DNA of 64,000 nt from Orbilia blumenaviensis. Its lineage: Eukaryota > Ascomycota > Orbiliomycetes > Orbiliales > Orbiliaceae. The translations under genes and the position numbers were made by a program. The DNA lies in assembly GCA_036872755.1 (NCBI GenBank), contig JAVHNS010000001.1, forward strand, positions 496,001 to 560,000. The letters run 5' to 3'. The notes under the pieces were generated by a model, which searched no databases, was not told the origin of the DNA, and worked only from the letters and a program-made list of their open reading frames with translations. Shown piece after piece: positions 23,865 through 35,006 of this stretch (its first letter is position 1; every line of letters starts with the position of its first letter).

Positions 23865-25816
23865 ATCTAAACCAACGTATTAATGCACTTTTCCAATATA
23901 TTGATACTAGTATTGCAGTAACGCGTTGCTAGCAATGCCTCCTTTTCATTACACCTCCTATATATTTATTTACACTCTATTATATCCGAAAAGTCTGGAC
24001 ATATTACCTCCGTTCGTCGTCGATGAGTTGAACCTGGGTCAAATCAGGCTTGTTTACGAGACCAGTCGAGTCTCTTTTTGTTGGTTGCATGTTGGAATTT
24101 TCGTTCACAAATTTAAGGCTGGATATTATCTAAATGGTAATTGCTTTTGTCCGTAACAATGTCACAATTAATGATGTTTCATCCGAAGAATATAGATAGA
24201 ATATTATTGTTAGACTGTGCTGTCTTCGTGGCCTTTGGAGTCGGCATAGTACATTGGTTACGTATACTTTCCGCTTGGCATTTCGTGTTGCTTGTATGAT
24301 CATGGGGCTCGTAAATTACATTCATATCGATTGGTCAATATTGGCTAGAGTTATAGCTCAAGCTGCCCGCGGGTTTTCCGAAGATACCTTCAACCTGCAT
24401 TGACGTTAACGTCTATCCTTTAGAAAGGCTGGCCGTGATGCAATGCTATCGCAATTCATTGACTTCGTATTATATGCATGAAGCAACGATTCATCGTGAA
24501 GTTGTCGTCATATAGGAGTGAAGGAATGCGTAGAAGTTCGCGAAATGGTGCCGGTATGGGAAGTTCTTCGTGTTGGCATCTACGAGGCTCTTATCACATG
24601 GCGTCTACGGTGGGACAAAGGCTGCTTACTGCGCCCCTCGGCGGTCAAGGGTCGCAGTTGGCCGGAGCTAAGATTGTCGCCAAGATAGCTTCCTCCGATG
24701 GAAAACTCGCTTCGGATGTGGGTCGACAGGGAAGGAGAATGTTGTTTTCTTTCATGCAAATGTTAATAGCTTGGCGCCAAGTGCTGAATACGAGACACTG
24801 GTAATTCGGCAGCCCCATGCCTTTCCAATGCAGAAATGAACCGAACAATGTTACATTGTCGGTATGATACATACTAAGTTAAAGGGTAACCTAAAAATGG
24901 GACCGTTTGTATGGTTCCTGGCGTCTTCTGGACGCGTCACCTTCTCGATTTTATGACTAACCGGCCGATAGCAGAGAAGTTTGTGGATCGGCCAGTAGAA
25001 TGATGGGGCCAACGGTCTCGTAACTGGGCAGCCAATTTGTTGCAAGGCGCAGGATGTAAATTGAAACAGACTTTTTTGACGAGGCCAAGGATATATAGTA
25101 GAATTTAAAAACGTGTGAAGGTTTACCGGCTTGATCAAAAGAGCCTCTCGATCTGTAACTGGTTAAGTCTTAGTTAGTCGGCTTTTTGATTTTTTGATTA
25201 TATAAAAATACCCGTCCCTTCGTACGAGTCCTCATCTTTAAGGGGTTACATTAGCATTCGCGCCAGACCAGGATCGATTACATAAGACCTAAACATCAAA
25301 CCAGTTTCCGTATTTTGTTCAAAACGGGGCTTAAAGGGAGAGAGGAGGCATAGCAAGGGCTTTGCATGTAAGTGAATACCAAAGTATACGTACCTCGATA
25401 TCGCCTTCCTGGTCCGTTTTCTGCTCAGTTTTCATAAGCGTGGCACAGCCTTACTGTACCACACAGTTGCATAAGAATCTCAGACGATTCGCTGTTCATG
25501 AATTTTTCCTACTCGGCTGTGCGCTAACTGTTGATTGATCCCAATTATTTTACAGACTTTTGCCCCGCGCGGCTCTATTTCTTGGTCTTACAATCCTTCT
25601 TCCTGATCACCAGGGATTATTATTCTTCTTTCTTTTCATTCTTCTATTTTCTTTATTATGTTTTAACCGTCGTCGCGACGTTTTACCAATATAAAATAAT
25701 AGTCTAACAACACCAGACTGGTGGCAACACACTTCTCTTCCACTTTGCAACAGTAGCCCCTAAACTTCAACAGTCGCCGCATGTTCGAGATCTAGAACCT
25801 TCCCTTACAAATTAAT
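23865..25816. other. Intergenic region upstream of the ABC-A transporter gene
   Basis: No supportable gene; the frame at 24478-24804 overlaps two minus-strand frames and has no domain. The last 250 bases are pyrimidine-rich with a CCAAT and TATA-like element, fitting the transporter promoter. Confidence 0.4.
25686..25696 (+). promoter_or_regulatory. Possible CCAAT/TATA element of the ABC-A gene
   Basis: CCAAT at 25686-25690 overlaps a TATAAAA at 25690-25696, 121 bases before the ATG. The position suits a core promoter with a roughly 90-base leader, but the sequence match is short and could be chance. Confidence 0.3.
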
Positions 25817-28800
25817 ATGGAGGAAAAGTCGGCGTCTGGGGCCCTTCAAGGGCCGGAGGGCACTTTCGGAATATACACTCGGCAGGTCATTGCCCTGTGT
25901 CATAAGAATCTCAAACTTTTCCTTCGACGGCCATTGGTGATGCTGTTTAGAGTTCTGTTAGCACCCATTATTGTTACTCTCTTAGTAACGGAATTCAAGC
26001 ATATCGGCACTACAATTGGCGGTTTTGGCAACGACGATAGTGGTATTTCTGATCTTCGACCGATTAAAACGATAGCCCAGGCAGTTGAAGGTCGCGAAGA
26101 TACAAAATTTGTGTTTGCACGAAATGGATTCGGCAACCAAGTCGACCCAGTCATTGACAGGTTTGCCGCAAGAAACCCAACTGCTAACATTATCAAAGTC
26201 GACAATGCTGGCGATATCCTGAAGGAGTGTAGGGTAACGCTTGCTGGAGCAAGTGACTGCTTCACGGCTGTTATCTTCCACAAAGTCAACGCGACATACT
26301 TCGACTATATCTTGAGCGTCAACCCCTCTGAATTCAGCGGGGATTCAGATTGGCGAGCCCATAAGTCTACGATACAGGACCACGTTTGGCCTGTCCAATT
26401 TGCTCTTGATGCCGCCATTGCGGAGTTTCCCGAGACTACCATTGTCAACGAGCAAAGCTACGACGAGGATAGGTCCTTCTATTACAACTATTATAACAAC
26501 CTGTACTCTGGTGGAGATGACGATAGCGAAGATAAAACCTCAACTGGCGAAAAGGCAGTGCCAAATACTAATGGATATTACTATTTCGTCACCTTCCTTC
26601 TTGCGCCCTTCTTTTTCCTAATTTTCATCGAGATGGTATTCCACATTTGCGGTTTCCTGACTCGTGAAAGAGAAAGCGGCGTTACAGAGCTTCTGACCAC
26701 ACAGGGTTGCAGACAAACCCCCCAGATTATCTCATATTTCTCTTCTTTCTGGCTACTCTATCTGCCCACCTGGATCATCACTGGTATCATCCTGGGAGTA
26801 GTGCTTTTCAATACCACAAACACTGGCTATTTGATCTTATTCCAAATCCTGGCTGGCACTGCTACTCTCTGCATGTGCGTCTTCCTCTCGACTTTTTTCA
26901 CCAAGGGTCATTTCTCCAGTCCGGTCTCAGCTATCGTCACCCTTGCATTGGCGATGATCATTTTCAACTATCTTTTCAAAGAAAAGCCCAGCTCGACCGA
27001 AATGAGTGCATTAGCAGCCGTCTTCCCGCCGTTTGCATACTCATCGCTCATCGCGGATATTGCTCGTCTTGAGTCCGCCACAAGGCCGTTCAGTGTTTCA
27101 AGATCTGCTGCCGATATCAAGATCCTGACAGGATTCCCGTCTATATCCCCATATCTCTACATCATCTTCTTCCTCATTCAGATTCCACTCTACCTCGGCC
27201 TCGCTGTTGGATCCCACTTCGCTATCTGGCACGTTCCGTACATCGTTACAAGACTAGCAACTGAAAGCGGTCTTGCTATGAAAACCACTGGCTTGAATAA
27301 GACCTTTAATAAGTCGAAGGGTAAAGCTGTCAACGATCTTAGCATTGAAGTACGCAGGGGACAAGTCGTATCGTTATTAGGTCCTAACGGAGCTGGAAAA
27401 ACCACAGCGCTGAAGTGTATCGGTGGCGTGGTGAAGGCTGACAAGGGCAGCCAAATCGAACTTGGCTGTGAAAGAACTGAGCTTGGATACTGCCCGCAGC
27501 ATAACGTCATCTGGCCACAGCTTACCGTTCGTGAACACGTTCAGATCTGGCTAGAAATCAAGGGAAGAAGAATGTCAAAAGCTGAACAGAACGCTGCGAT
27601 CGAAGCAATGATTCGTGAATGCGATCTCGTCGAAAAAACAAATGCGCAGGCAAGAACACTAAGTGGTGGTCAAAAGCGAAAACTTCAATTGGCTATTGCT
27701 TTCATCGGCGGATCTCAAATCATCTGCATTGACGAAGCTAGCAGTGGGGTCGACCCTCTTTCACGACAGAACATCTGGCAGATCATCCAACAGGGCGTGG
27801 CACACCGCACTATCCTTCTCACCACACATTTCCTTGATGAAGCTGATGTTCTATCTGACTACGTTATCATCATGTCTAAAGGCAAGCTTGTGGTCGAAGG
27901 GTCCAGTACGGCGCTCAAGGCAGCACATGGTGACGGTTACTCTATCTACTCTGACCATACCATGGCTAATAAGCTTGGCCACGCTAAAACCTCAGAGGAG
28001 GCTTCTCAAAAACTCGAAGAGTGGGCAAGGGAAGACGAGGCAGCTGTCGGGAAATACGAAGTTGCATTCCCTACTCTTGAACAAGTCTTCCTCAAGGTCG
28101 CCGCTGGTGACGCACTCGACGAGGAAAGCGAGAACTCTGAAGAAGGCGAAGAATCCGCAGCTGCAGCCGCTCGTGAGAGCCCGACCCAAAACCTTGATCA
28201 AGGCCGCCCAATCAGCAAGTTCCGCCAAATCTGGGTCCTCTTTAAGAAACGTTATAGTGTCATTCCACATAACTGGTTGGCCCTTATTGTGACTATTGCT
28301 ATCCCAATCGCTGTCGCCGCTGCTGTTATGAAAGGTACTGGAGATGTTAGCGACGATGGCCTCCAAAACTGTGCTGCCAACATCAAGGCGTTTGACGAAC
28401 GCACCAATAACCTTCGAAGGAGCGCTGCTCTTTCGTCTTCTGCATCCGCCCGTTTGGCTACCGCTACCCGTAGTACCGCTACGACGACTAATAGCTTATA
28501 CTCCTACCGCACTTATGGACCGGCTGACTACCTTCCTTACTACGACTCAATCGATGAAACGAGCAACCCAACGATGTATGAGCAAAATAAACTAGTACTT
28601 GGCCCAGAAAATGTCTTTAGGCCCAGAGCAACAGGATACAGGGTCGTCGAATCTATCTTCCCCGAAGTCTATGCCTACGACAATGTAGGTAACGAAGTAA
28701 CCCCAATATCCGATATTGTTATCTACGTAAACAACGTTGATAATTATACGAAGACCTTACCCGCTGCAAACCCAATCGGAACTAGTTATAGTTACAGTAC

Positions 28801-30739
28801 CAAGTACGGTGGTATTTGGTTCCCCGATGGTGAGACCCCACGAATCGCTATGATTGGCCAGGACTCCATGTACGACTCGTTTTTCCAAGTGGATACTCTC
28901 GCAACTGTCGACAATATGCTCAGCGACGCCAAAGATGGACCCGAGCTTCGTGCAAGCGTCCGTCGGCTAAGACGTATTTCTTCAGAGTACGACTTCCTTG
29001 CTATCCCATTTTCTTTGTTCATTACTATGGCGGTAATTGCTGGGTTCACAGCTTCGATCATCTACCCAACCTATGAGAGAGTACAGAAAACGAGGTCGTT
29101 ACAATACAGCAATGGCGTAAGCCCGTTGAGTTTGTGGCTCGCATACTTCCTCTTCGAGCTGCAATTTATCCTCCTCGTCTCAGTAATTATGTACGCTATT
29201 CTATCTGTTGGTGCATATACCAAACTCTTCTATGGGTTGGGCTACGTCTTCGGCGCCATTCTTTTGACCGGAGTAGCAACCGTTCTGGGGTGCTATATAC
29301 TTTCTCTATATTTCTCCGCCAAACTCGCCTACTTCACTGCGATTCTCATCCACCTTGTTCTCCTTCTTCTCTATTTTGTTGGAGCAGTTTTAGTGGCGAC
29401 TTATTCTCCACCTTTACACCGATACGATATTCACAACCAACTTGCTGCAGGGTTGGGCCTTAGTTCTCCAGCTGCCAATCTGGCCCGTGCTCTGATGATT
29501 GCTTCGAATTCGTACTCAATGCTCTGCGGAAAATATGGCGAAATCCCTACTCCTGATAATGCGTTCGCATTCAAACTATTTGGTGGTGTTTATTTCAACT
29601 TAATCATCCAGATCCTCTTCCTCTTTGGCCTGCTCATGGCAATTGAGTATTCTCTCTTTTCGAGAATCTACTATCGCTTCCGTCGTCCAATTTCCCACAA
29701 GTCCAGAGACAGTATGGAACTCGAACTCGCTTCCCCAGCCGCTGGAACAACAGCCAGGAAATCTGCCACAGATACTGTCAGTCCAGGTGATAAACCCCTC
29801 CTTGAATGTTTCTCCCTTCACAAATCATTTAAAGGAATGGAGGCCGTTCATGACGTTACTCTATCCGTCTCTTCGAACGAAACAATGGCCCTCCTCGGCC
29901 CTAACGGAGCTGGAAAATCTACAACTATCAACATGATCCGAGGACAGTTCAAGCCAGACTCTGGTGACATCTTTGTTCGTGACAAATCTGTTCTATCCCA
30001 GCTCGTCGAAGCCCGTGCCGAAACTGGTGTTTGCCCACAGGAAGACGCCGTGGACGACCTTACCGTTTTCAAGACCTTGAAGTTCTACGCTGAAGTCCGT
30101 GGTGTTCCCGACCCCGCCAAGAACGCACAGTTGGTCATGGAGGCTCTTGGGATCCAGGATTTCAAGAATAAGCGTGTTAGCAAGCTCAGTGGTGGTACGA
30201 AGAGAAAGCTTTCGGTTGCTATCGCGCTCCTTGGGAACCCGCCTGTTCTGTTGTTGGATGAGCCTAGTACCGGGCTTGACGCTGTTTCGAAACGAACACT
30301 TTGGAAGACCTTGAAGGCGTTAGGAAAGGACAGGGCTACACTCTTGACAACGCATAGTATGGAAGAAGTCGAAGCGTTGGCCACTTCTGTTTCTATCATT
30401 GCCGTTAGACTGTTGGCTTCTGGTACTACATCAGGTTTAAGAGACCAGTATGGTGGATTCTGGCATGTCAGGGCTGTCGTCAAGCCCGAGGCAGCTGTTG
30501 AAGCTGAAAAGGGAATTAAATCTGTATTTGGGTCTAACTTGGGAGAACTTGTTGTCCATGGTGGTAGTGCCCAGATCAGGTTTGGAGTTAAGAAGAGTGC
30601 TGAAGGGTGGACTTTTATGAAAGTTATGCGGGAGATGGAGGCGATGAAGAAGGATGGAAGGATCGTGGAGTACAGCTTGAACGGAACGACGCTCCAGGAA
30701 GTATTCTTGAATGTTTGCTCGCAGGAGAAACAAAACTGA
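25817..30739 (+). CDS. Full-length ABC transporter, subfamily A
   Basis: ATP-driven membrane transporter of the ABC-A type, whose characterised members move lipids. One uninterrupted frame of 1640 residues with two copies of membrane domain plus nucleotide-binding domain. NBD1 has Walker A LGPNGAGKTT at about residue 520, signature LSGGQKRKLQLA at about 614 and Walker B IICIDEASSGVDP at about 638. NBD2 has LLGPNGAGKSTT at about 1360, LSGGTKRKLSVA at about 1456 and VLLLDEPSTGLD at about 1478. Each half begins with a membrane helix near its N-terminus, then a large hydrophilic loop (about 70-240 and 840-1055), then a block of five to six helices, the typical ABC-A layout. NBD1 has Ala where most ABC proteins have Pro after the Walker B Glu. 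The large size without introns is notable next to its spliced neighbours. The substrate is unknown. Confidence 0.95.
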   Translation: MEEKSASGALQGPEGTFGIYTRQVIALCHKNLKLFLRRPLVMLFRVLLAPIIVTLLVTEFKHIGTTIGGFGNDDSGISDLRPIKTIAQAVEGREDTKFVFARNGFGNQVDPVIDRFAARNPTANIIKVDNAGDILKECRVTLAGASDCFTAVIFHKVNATYFDYILSVNPSEFSGDSDWRAHKSTIQDHVWPVQFALDAAIAEFPETTIVNEQSYDEDRSFYYNYYNNLYSGGDDDSEDKTSTGEKAVPNTNGYYYFVTFLLAPFFFLIFIEMVFHICGFLTRERESGVTELLTTQGCRQTPQIISYFSSFWLLYLPTWIITGIILGVVLFNTTNTGYLILFQILAGTATLCMCVFLSTFFTKGHFSSPVSAIVTLALAMIIFNYLFKEKPSSTEMSALAAVFPPFAYSSLIADIARLESATRPFSVSRSAADIKILTGFPSISPYLYIIFFLIQIPLYLGLAVGSHFAIWHVPYIVTRLATESGLAMKTTGLNKTFNKSKGKAVNDLSIEVRRGQVVSLLGPNGAGKTTALKCIGGVVKADKGSQIELGCERTELGYCPQHNVIWPQLTVREHVQIWLEIKGRRMSKAEQNAAIEAMIRECDLVEKTNAQARTLSGGQKRKLQLAIAFIGGSQIICIDEASSGVDPLSRQNIWQIIQQGVAHRTILLTTHFLDEADVLSDYVIIMSKGKLVVEGSSTALKAAHGDGYSIYSDHTMANKLGHAKTSEEASQKLEEWAREDEAAVGKYEVAFPTLEQVFLKVAAGDALDEESENSEEGEESAAAAARESPTQNLDQGRPISKFRQIWVLFKKRYSVIPHNWLALIVTIAIPIAVAAAVMKGTGDVSDDGLQNCAANIKAFDERTNNLRRSAALSSSASARLATATRSTATTTNSLYSYRTYGPADYLPYYDSIDETSNPTMYEQNKLVLGPENVFRPRATGYRVVESIFPEVYAYDNVGNEVTPISDIVIYVNNVDNYTKTLPAANPIGTSYSYSTKYGGIWFPDGETPRIAMIGQDSMYDSFFQVDTLATVDNMLSDAKDGPELRASVRRLRRISSEYDFLAIPFSLFITMAVIAGFTASIIYPTYERVQKTRSLQYSNGVSPLSLWLAYFLFELQFILLVSVIMYAILSVGAYTKLFYGLGYVFGAILLTGVATVLGCYILSLYFSAKLAYFTAILIHLVLLLLYFVGAVLVATYSPPLHRYDIHNQLAAGLGLSSPAANLARALMIASNSYSMLCGKYGEIPTPDNAFAFKLFGGVYFNLIIQILFLFGLLMAIEYSLFSRIYYRFRRPISHKSRDSMELELASPAAGTTARKSATDTVSPGDKPLLECFSLHKSFKGMEAVHDVTLSVSSNETMALLGPNGAGKSTTINMIRGQFKPDSGDIFVRDKSVLSQLVEARAETGVCPQEDAVDDLTVFKTLKFYAEVRGVPDPAKNAQLVMEALGIQDFKNKRVSKLSGGTKRKLSVAIALLGNPPVLLLDEPSTGLDAVSKRTLWKTLKALGKDRATLLTTHSMEEVEALATSVSIIAVRLLASGTTSGLRDQYGGFWHVRAVVKPEAAVEAEKGIKSVFGSNLGELVVHGGSAQIRFGVKKSAEGWTFMKVMREMEAMKKDGRIVEYSLNGTTLQEVFLNVCSQEKQN

Positions 30740-31358
30740 TGTGGTAGAGGGGTGTTGGCGCACTAGAATCGGCTTTGGTTTAGTGGTTTTTTTCTTCTTT
30801 CTTTTCGTATTGAGGCGTTTATCAAGGATTCCGGAACCCCTCTCAAACACTGGCCCGGCATATAATGTCTAGTTTTACCCCAGAGTCGGGTCAGTGTATT
30901 TAAAAATGTCTATTTACTTGATACACCGGTTTACCTATAGGCTTTTGTAATACCGAAACTCATGTTTAATTCTACGTTACCAATGTCTATGGCTCAAGGA
31001 GATACCCTTCAATGAAGTTTTAGATTACTAGATTTGTGACCTTGCATAAGCAGTCTCATTCTTACGATAGCGAATAGCAGTTTTGTTCGTTTTCATGTAA
31101 AGCCCATTTAGTAATCATTACGCAGATTTAATAGTACACTCTTGAAGACAAGTACAGATATTGTTAAGAGAAAGAGAAGAAAAGGCGAGAAAACAATCCC
31201 TCTCGTCGGAGAATATGCATGAAATAAACCCCATGAAAAATAAACCCATAACATGTATTAAAACAGAACAGCGTAATCAGCAGCAGACAAAAATCCCACA
31301 CGACACTGTCAGTCCATAATTCATAAACCCTTTAAAATCCGAAATCACCTCCACACAT
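30740..31358. other. Convergent intergenic region
   Basis: The 3' ends of the ABC-A gene (plus) and the AA9 gene (minus) face each other here. The sequence is AT-rich and holds no open frame worth calling. It should contain both polyadenylation regions. Confidence 0.6.
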
Positions 31359-32738
31359 CTAGAACCTTCTCATTCGAGCATAGTGTCGACGCCAACTTCT
31401 GTAATGGTATCCACGACCACTATGAATGGTACCGGATTCGCTGTAGGGCGTTGGAGTGGGAATATCGATAGGCTCTGGGGTTCCAGTAAACGGCGTCCCG
31501 GTAGGTGGCTTTCGAGTCTTATCTCGAGGATGGTGGCGAGTGCGAGTGACTGTGACATAACGAGTTCGTGTGATAACCGTAGTGTGTGGATGGGGGATAC
31601 GATCATGCATAGTAATCGGGGTGGAAGTGGTTTTTGGAGGAGTCCTCGTGACGTAGACGGTCCTGATTACCTGAAAAGTCGCGGTACGGGTGAGGACGTG
31701 GGTATGTGTTTTTGATTTTTCCGGTAGAGCCGTGGTTCGGCTAGGCCAGGGGATAGTGGCAAACCCATCGGGAAGAGTGGCGCCAGGTTCCTGGTATTTA
31801 TCGCTACCGTCGTTGAAAACAGCCGGTCCAGGGACTGGGCCGTAATCTGAGTAGTTGGATCGTTCTGGATACCAGATGTTGTACCGGAGGCCTGGCATGT
31901 TCATGTTTGCGTATTCACCACTAGGAATTGGAATAGTGACTGGCTTGATGAAAGGTGCCTCGGAGTCCTTTAGAGTAACTTGAGCGCAGCTGAATAGAGA
32001 TATGATTGTTAGATGTACTGTTTGCAACGAAAAATCTAAGGTAGGTTTAGATTCGAGCGGGAGGAAACTACTTACCCAACATACCACTGAGGCTGCAAAT
32101 TCGGTTTCCCAGCGTTATTCAACGTAAGAGTCTCTGCGCGGATCAGGTAGTCACCGTTCTCCAGATGCTTGGGAATGACACCAGTAAAAAGCCCGCCGTT
32201 AAGTCTCATCCTCGAGGTGCAAAAGATTCCACTGCGGTCAACACCATCTTCCCAGATTTTAAACCAATTGGGCTTTCGAGGGTCTTCTGCGATAGCCGTG
32301 ACCGAGTCGGGAACTTTGCGCATGTAAATTGCACAAGGCCCCTTGTGAGAGACATCGGTAACGCCTTCAGGACCAGAAACAGAGCTACTCCAGTTGGTGT
32401 GCCACTCAAACGTAATGCTTGATCCAGCTGTAGTAGATTGTTAGCAAATGTTGGGTGTGTCTAATAGGAGGTAATACAAGTCAAGGGGGACACATACGCT
32501 GAACAACGGCTTTGCTAGTTCCTTTCATCCCTTGGCCATTTCCAGGAGGATGGCCACAGGCAAGTTGTCTATCATTGGGATCGACAATTGGGTTTAACGT
32601 CCCCGGCTGACGAATGACATTTGGTTGGGGAACATTGTCCACCAAGAAGTGGGTGATTACATGGTGGGCCATGGAGGCTGATGCCAACATGCCCGTCAGA
32701 AGGAATGTTTTAATCTTCATTTTGATTTTCGTTTGCAT
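31359..32738 (-). CDS. AA9-like lytic polysaccharide monooxygenase, three exons
   Basis: Copper enzymes of this family oxidatively cleave cellulose and related glucans. Exons 32738-32498, 32427-32076 and 31989-31359 give 407 residues. A signal peptide ends SASMA, so the mature protein starts with His25, as needed for the copper histidine brace; the second brace His is in DVSHKGPCAIYM, and the axial Tyr and Gln are in QPQWYVGCAQV. Other AA9 marks are WFKIWEDGVD, NGDYLIRAE and the closing VTIPIPSGEY-type strand. The family's usual R-H-E-x-x-x-L-H motif reads RAETLTLN, so both histidines are absent. The C-terminal 150 residues form a Thr/Pro/His/Arg-rich tail with a very basic end (WRRHYARMRRF) and no cellulose-binding module. 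The second Met (residue 7) is an equally plausible start. Confidence 0.8.
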
Positions 32739-33521
32739 AATATTCTATATATACGGTAGGAAGGTTATCAAAATTTTTTAGTCAGCGAGCATTCGAGAGA
32801 CGGCCGAGCTAAGGAAAGGAGGCTGATGAAGATATCAATGGAAGAAAAGCAGAGAGGATACCGGAGGTGGGAGAGTAGTACCTTTTGATGGCGGCTTATC
32901 AGAAATTGGAACGTGTTAAATATGATTGTTTAGATAGAAAGCAATGGTGGAAGGTATATGAAGGGGAGATGGAGCGCAAGCAAGTGTTAGCGTCGGCGTG
33001 CACATAGATGGTTTTCTTTTTTATGGGCATTCAAGAAATGTGTTGGCCACGGTCCCAATTAGTGTTCTTTCCACTTTAGTCGAATTTTTGTCGATCTCAT
33101 GTGGCAAACATACCGTTTATGGTAATGTCTCATTATCAAACACACACTTTCCAACATCAGATACAACACATGGGCACCACAGCACCACAGCCAGTTATAC
33201 CCTCTACCCAGCTCTAAAATCAGCCTTCAACTCGAGAGGTATCAACCTAAACACTCTTGATCACCAGTTATAAAATAAGTCCTGCCTGGTCTTGTAAGCC
33301 AAAATCACGATCAACTAATTATACTCCAAACTTTGAACAATAGGTGAACATAGAGTCCAAGTCTAACTATTGTGGTTGATGGACAGAGGATCGAGACCTT
33401 GATTAAATAATGTGCTTTTGTCTATTGGTATTATCATGCTAATTCTAGCACTCTCCTACTCCGAGGCTAACTATCTTACATGTACGCTGAGCAAAGAACA
33501 TATTATTTTCAACGAGAACAA
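32739..33521. other. Intergenic region between AA9 and MAK11-like genes
   Basis: Contains the AA9 promoter at its left end, with a TATATATA-like run within about 15 bases of the AA9 ATG, and the 3' region of the minus-strand MAK11-like gene at its right end. No gene is supported. Confidence 0.5.
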
Positions 33522-35006
33522 TTATTTCATCTCTTCGTCCTCACCGATTCCACCCCATTCATCATCTTCTTCCTCATCTTCATCGGCTTCTTCCCCTTCG
33601 CCGACACTTTCATCCTCGGAATCGTCGTCACTCCCGCTATCACTATCTTCGCCATCTTCAACTTCCTCCTCGACGCCGTCTCTGATCACTCCTGCTGCGC
33701 TATCCTCGACTTCTGCAGTCGTTAAACAGGTTATCCGCCTATTGGTATCATACTCTCCGGCCATAACTGCAAACCCGTCTGCTTTGATATCCATCACAGC
33801 CTCTGTTTCAGCTTCTTTTTCGCCCGTTTTTTGCTTCTTGGCAGCTCCAATTTGCACTTGAGCAAAATCAAGGGAATAGACACGGATGATACCGTCACTA
33901 TTCGCCGTTGTCAAGAAGTATTTTGACTTTTGGTTTGCAGAAGGGTGGGGGAGTATGTCAAAGTCTTTGATTCTCGTTTTATCAGAAGTTGAAGGCGTGA
34001 TAGTTCCTAGCAGGATTGGTTTGATATCTTTTGTCTCGTCTTCCTTCTCCTTTTCTTCTGGGGTTGGCTTGATTTCGTCTGATTTAGGGACTAGGTAAAC
34101 AACGACCCTTCCATCTTCTGTTGCTAAAAAGCATAACTCCTGGTCCTCACTTCCATCACCGATTGGTGTTTCCAGAAATTTTATCTGGTGCACCTTCGAA
34201 ACCGGGGTTGTTGTAAAACTACCACGGGCTACACTGTCGACTCCGAAGAGAGCGATTCCTCTCTCAAACATGACAGCATATCCTTCTTTCCCACCTGGTC
34301 TCCACACAACCTTCAATCCTTCACCGCTAACACCTGTCACCAACCTGGGTATTGACTTTGGAAATGTAAGAACGCCAGCCTTCCTCCCTGTCATCAAATT
34401 CCACATTCTAACCGACTTCTCATGGCGGCTTACGCTCAAAGCGAGCTTGCCAGACGGATGAACAGCGATTGAATTTACTCCTCCACCGGATAATATCTGC
34501 CCGGGTTTGGGTTTCGGAGTAGGGCATTGAAGGCTGCTAAGGAGCGACCAGTCCCTAGTCTTGAAGATGTGTATGTATCCCGCTTCGTCTGTGGATATTA
34601 AGGTAGATTTCGAAGGGAAAACGAGAGAAGTCGTTGGAGACGCTGACGGAGGGGCAAGAGTACCCAGGTTGGTACGAGTGTGGAGGTGGTAGAGATTTAT
34701 CTTTGTGTCTGGAGATGAAGTGGCAAGGATTCTCTTACTGCTGCTGCTGCTGCTACCATCACCGGTAGTGTCCGAGGGAGGGGAAACAGCAAGACAGCGG
34801 ATGGATGAAGCGTGGGCGGTGAAGAGGAAGAGCGGGGTGAACGACGTCTCTGAGATATCGGAGGACGGAATAGTGACCCTCAGACCATGCAGGACTCGGT
34901 CATAGCTGCCGGCAATGATCTGAAAGGACGTCGACGGCTTGAGTGAGAGCTTGGACAGGTTGTCGGCCACAGCGACTGGGGCGTCTCTCTTGCGTTTCTG
35001 GCCCAT
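33522..35006 (-). CDS. MAK11: WD40 protein, Mak11/PAK1IP1-like 60S ribosome biogenesis factor
   Basis: Nucleolar WD-repeat proteins of this family act in pre-60S subunit assembly. The gene is a single exon of 494 residues. After a basic N-terminus (MGQKRKRD), WD-like strands run through the first 390 residues: IIAGSYDRVLHGL, FTAHASSIRCLAVSP, RILATSSPDTKINLYHL, STDEAGYIHIFKTRDW, VNSIAVHPSGKLALSVSRHEKSVRMWNLMTGRKAG and LTTANSDGIIRVYSLD. 'VHPSGKLALSVSxDxxxRxWNLxxGR' is a strong Mak11/Skb15 marker, although here the expected Asp is His. The C-terminus is a long acidic tail of Asp, Glu and Ser, common in ribosome-assembly factors. A run of AGC codons near nt 34734-34755 encodes poly-Ser. It is divergent from EAF1 over about 745 bases. 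Confidence 0.85.
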   Translation of the reverse strand: MGQKRKRDAPVAVADNLSKLSLKPSTSFQIIAGSYDRVLHGLRVTIPSSDISETSFTPLFLFTAHASSIRCLAVSPPSDTTGDGSSSSSSKRILATSSPDTKINLYHLHTRTNLGTLAPPSASPTTSLVFPSKSTLISTDEAGYIHIFKTRDWSLLSSLQCPTPKPKPGQILSGGGVNSIAVHPSGKLALSVSRHEKSVRMWNLMTGRKAGVLTFPKSIPRLVTGVSGEGLKVVWRPGGKEGYAVMFERGIALFGVDSVARGSFTTTPVSKVHQIKFLETPIGDGSEDQELCFLATEDGRVVVYLVPKSDEIKPTPEEKEKEDETKDIKPILLGTITPSTSDKTRIKDFDILPHPSANQKSKYFLTTANSDGIIRVYSLDFAQVQIGAAKKQKTGEKEAETEAVMDIKADGFAVMAGEYDTNRRITCLTTAEVEDSAAGVIRDGVEEEVEDGEDSDSGSDDDSEDESVGEGEEADEDEEEDDEWGGIGEDEEMK

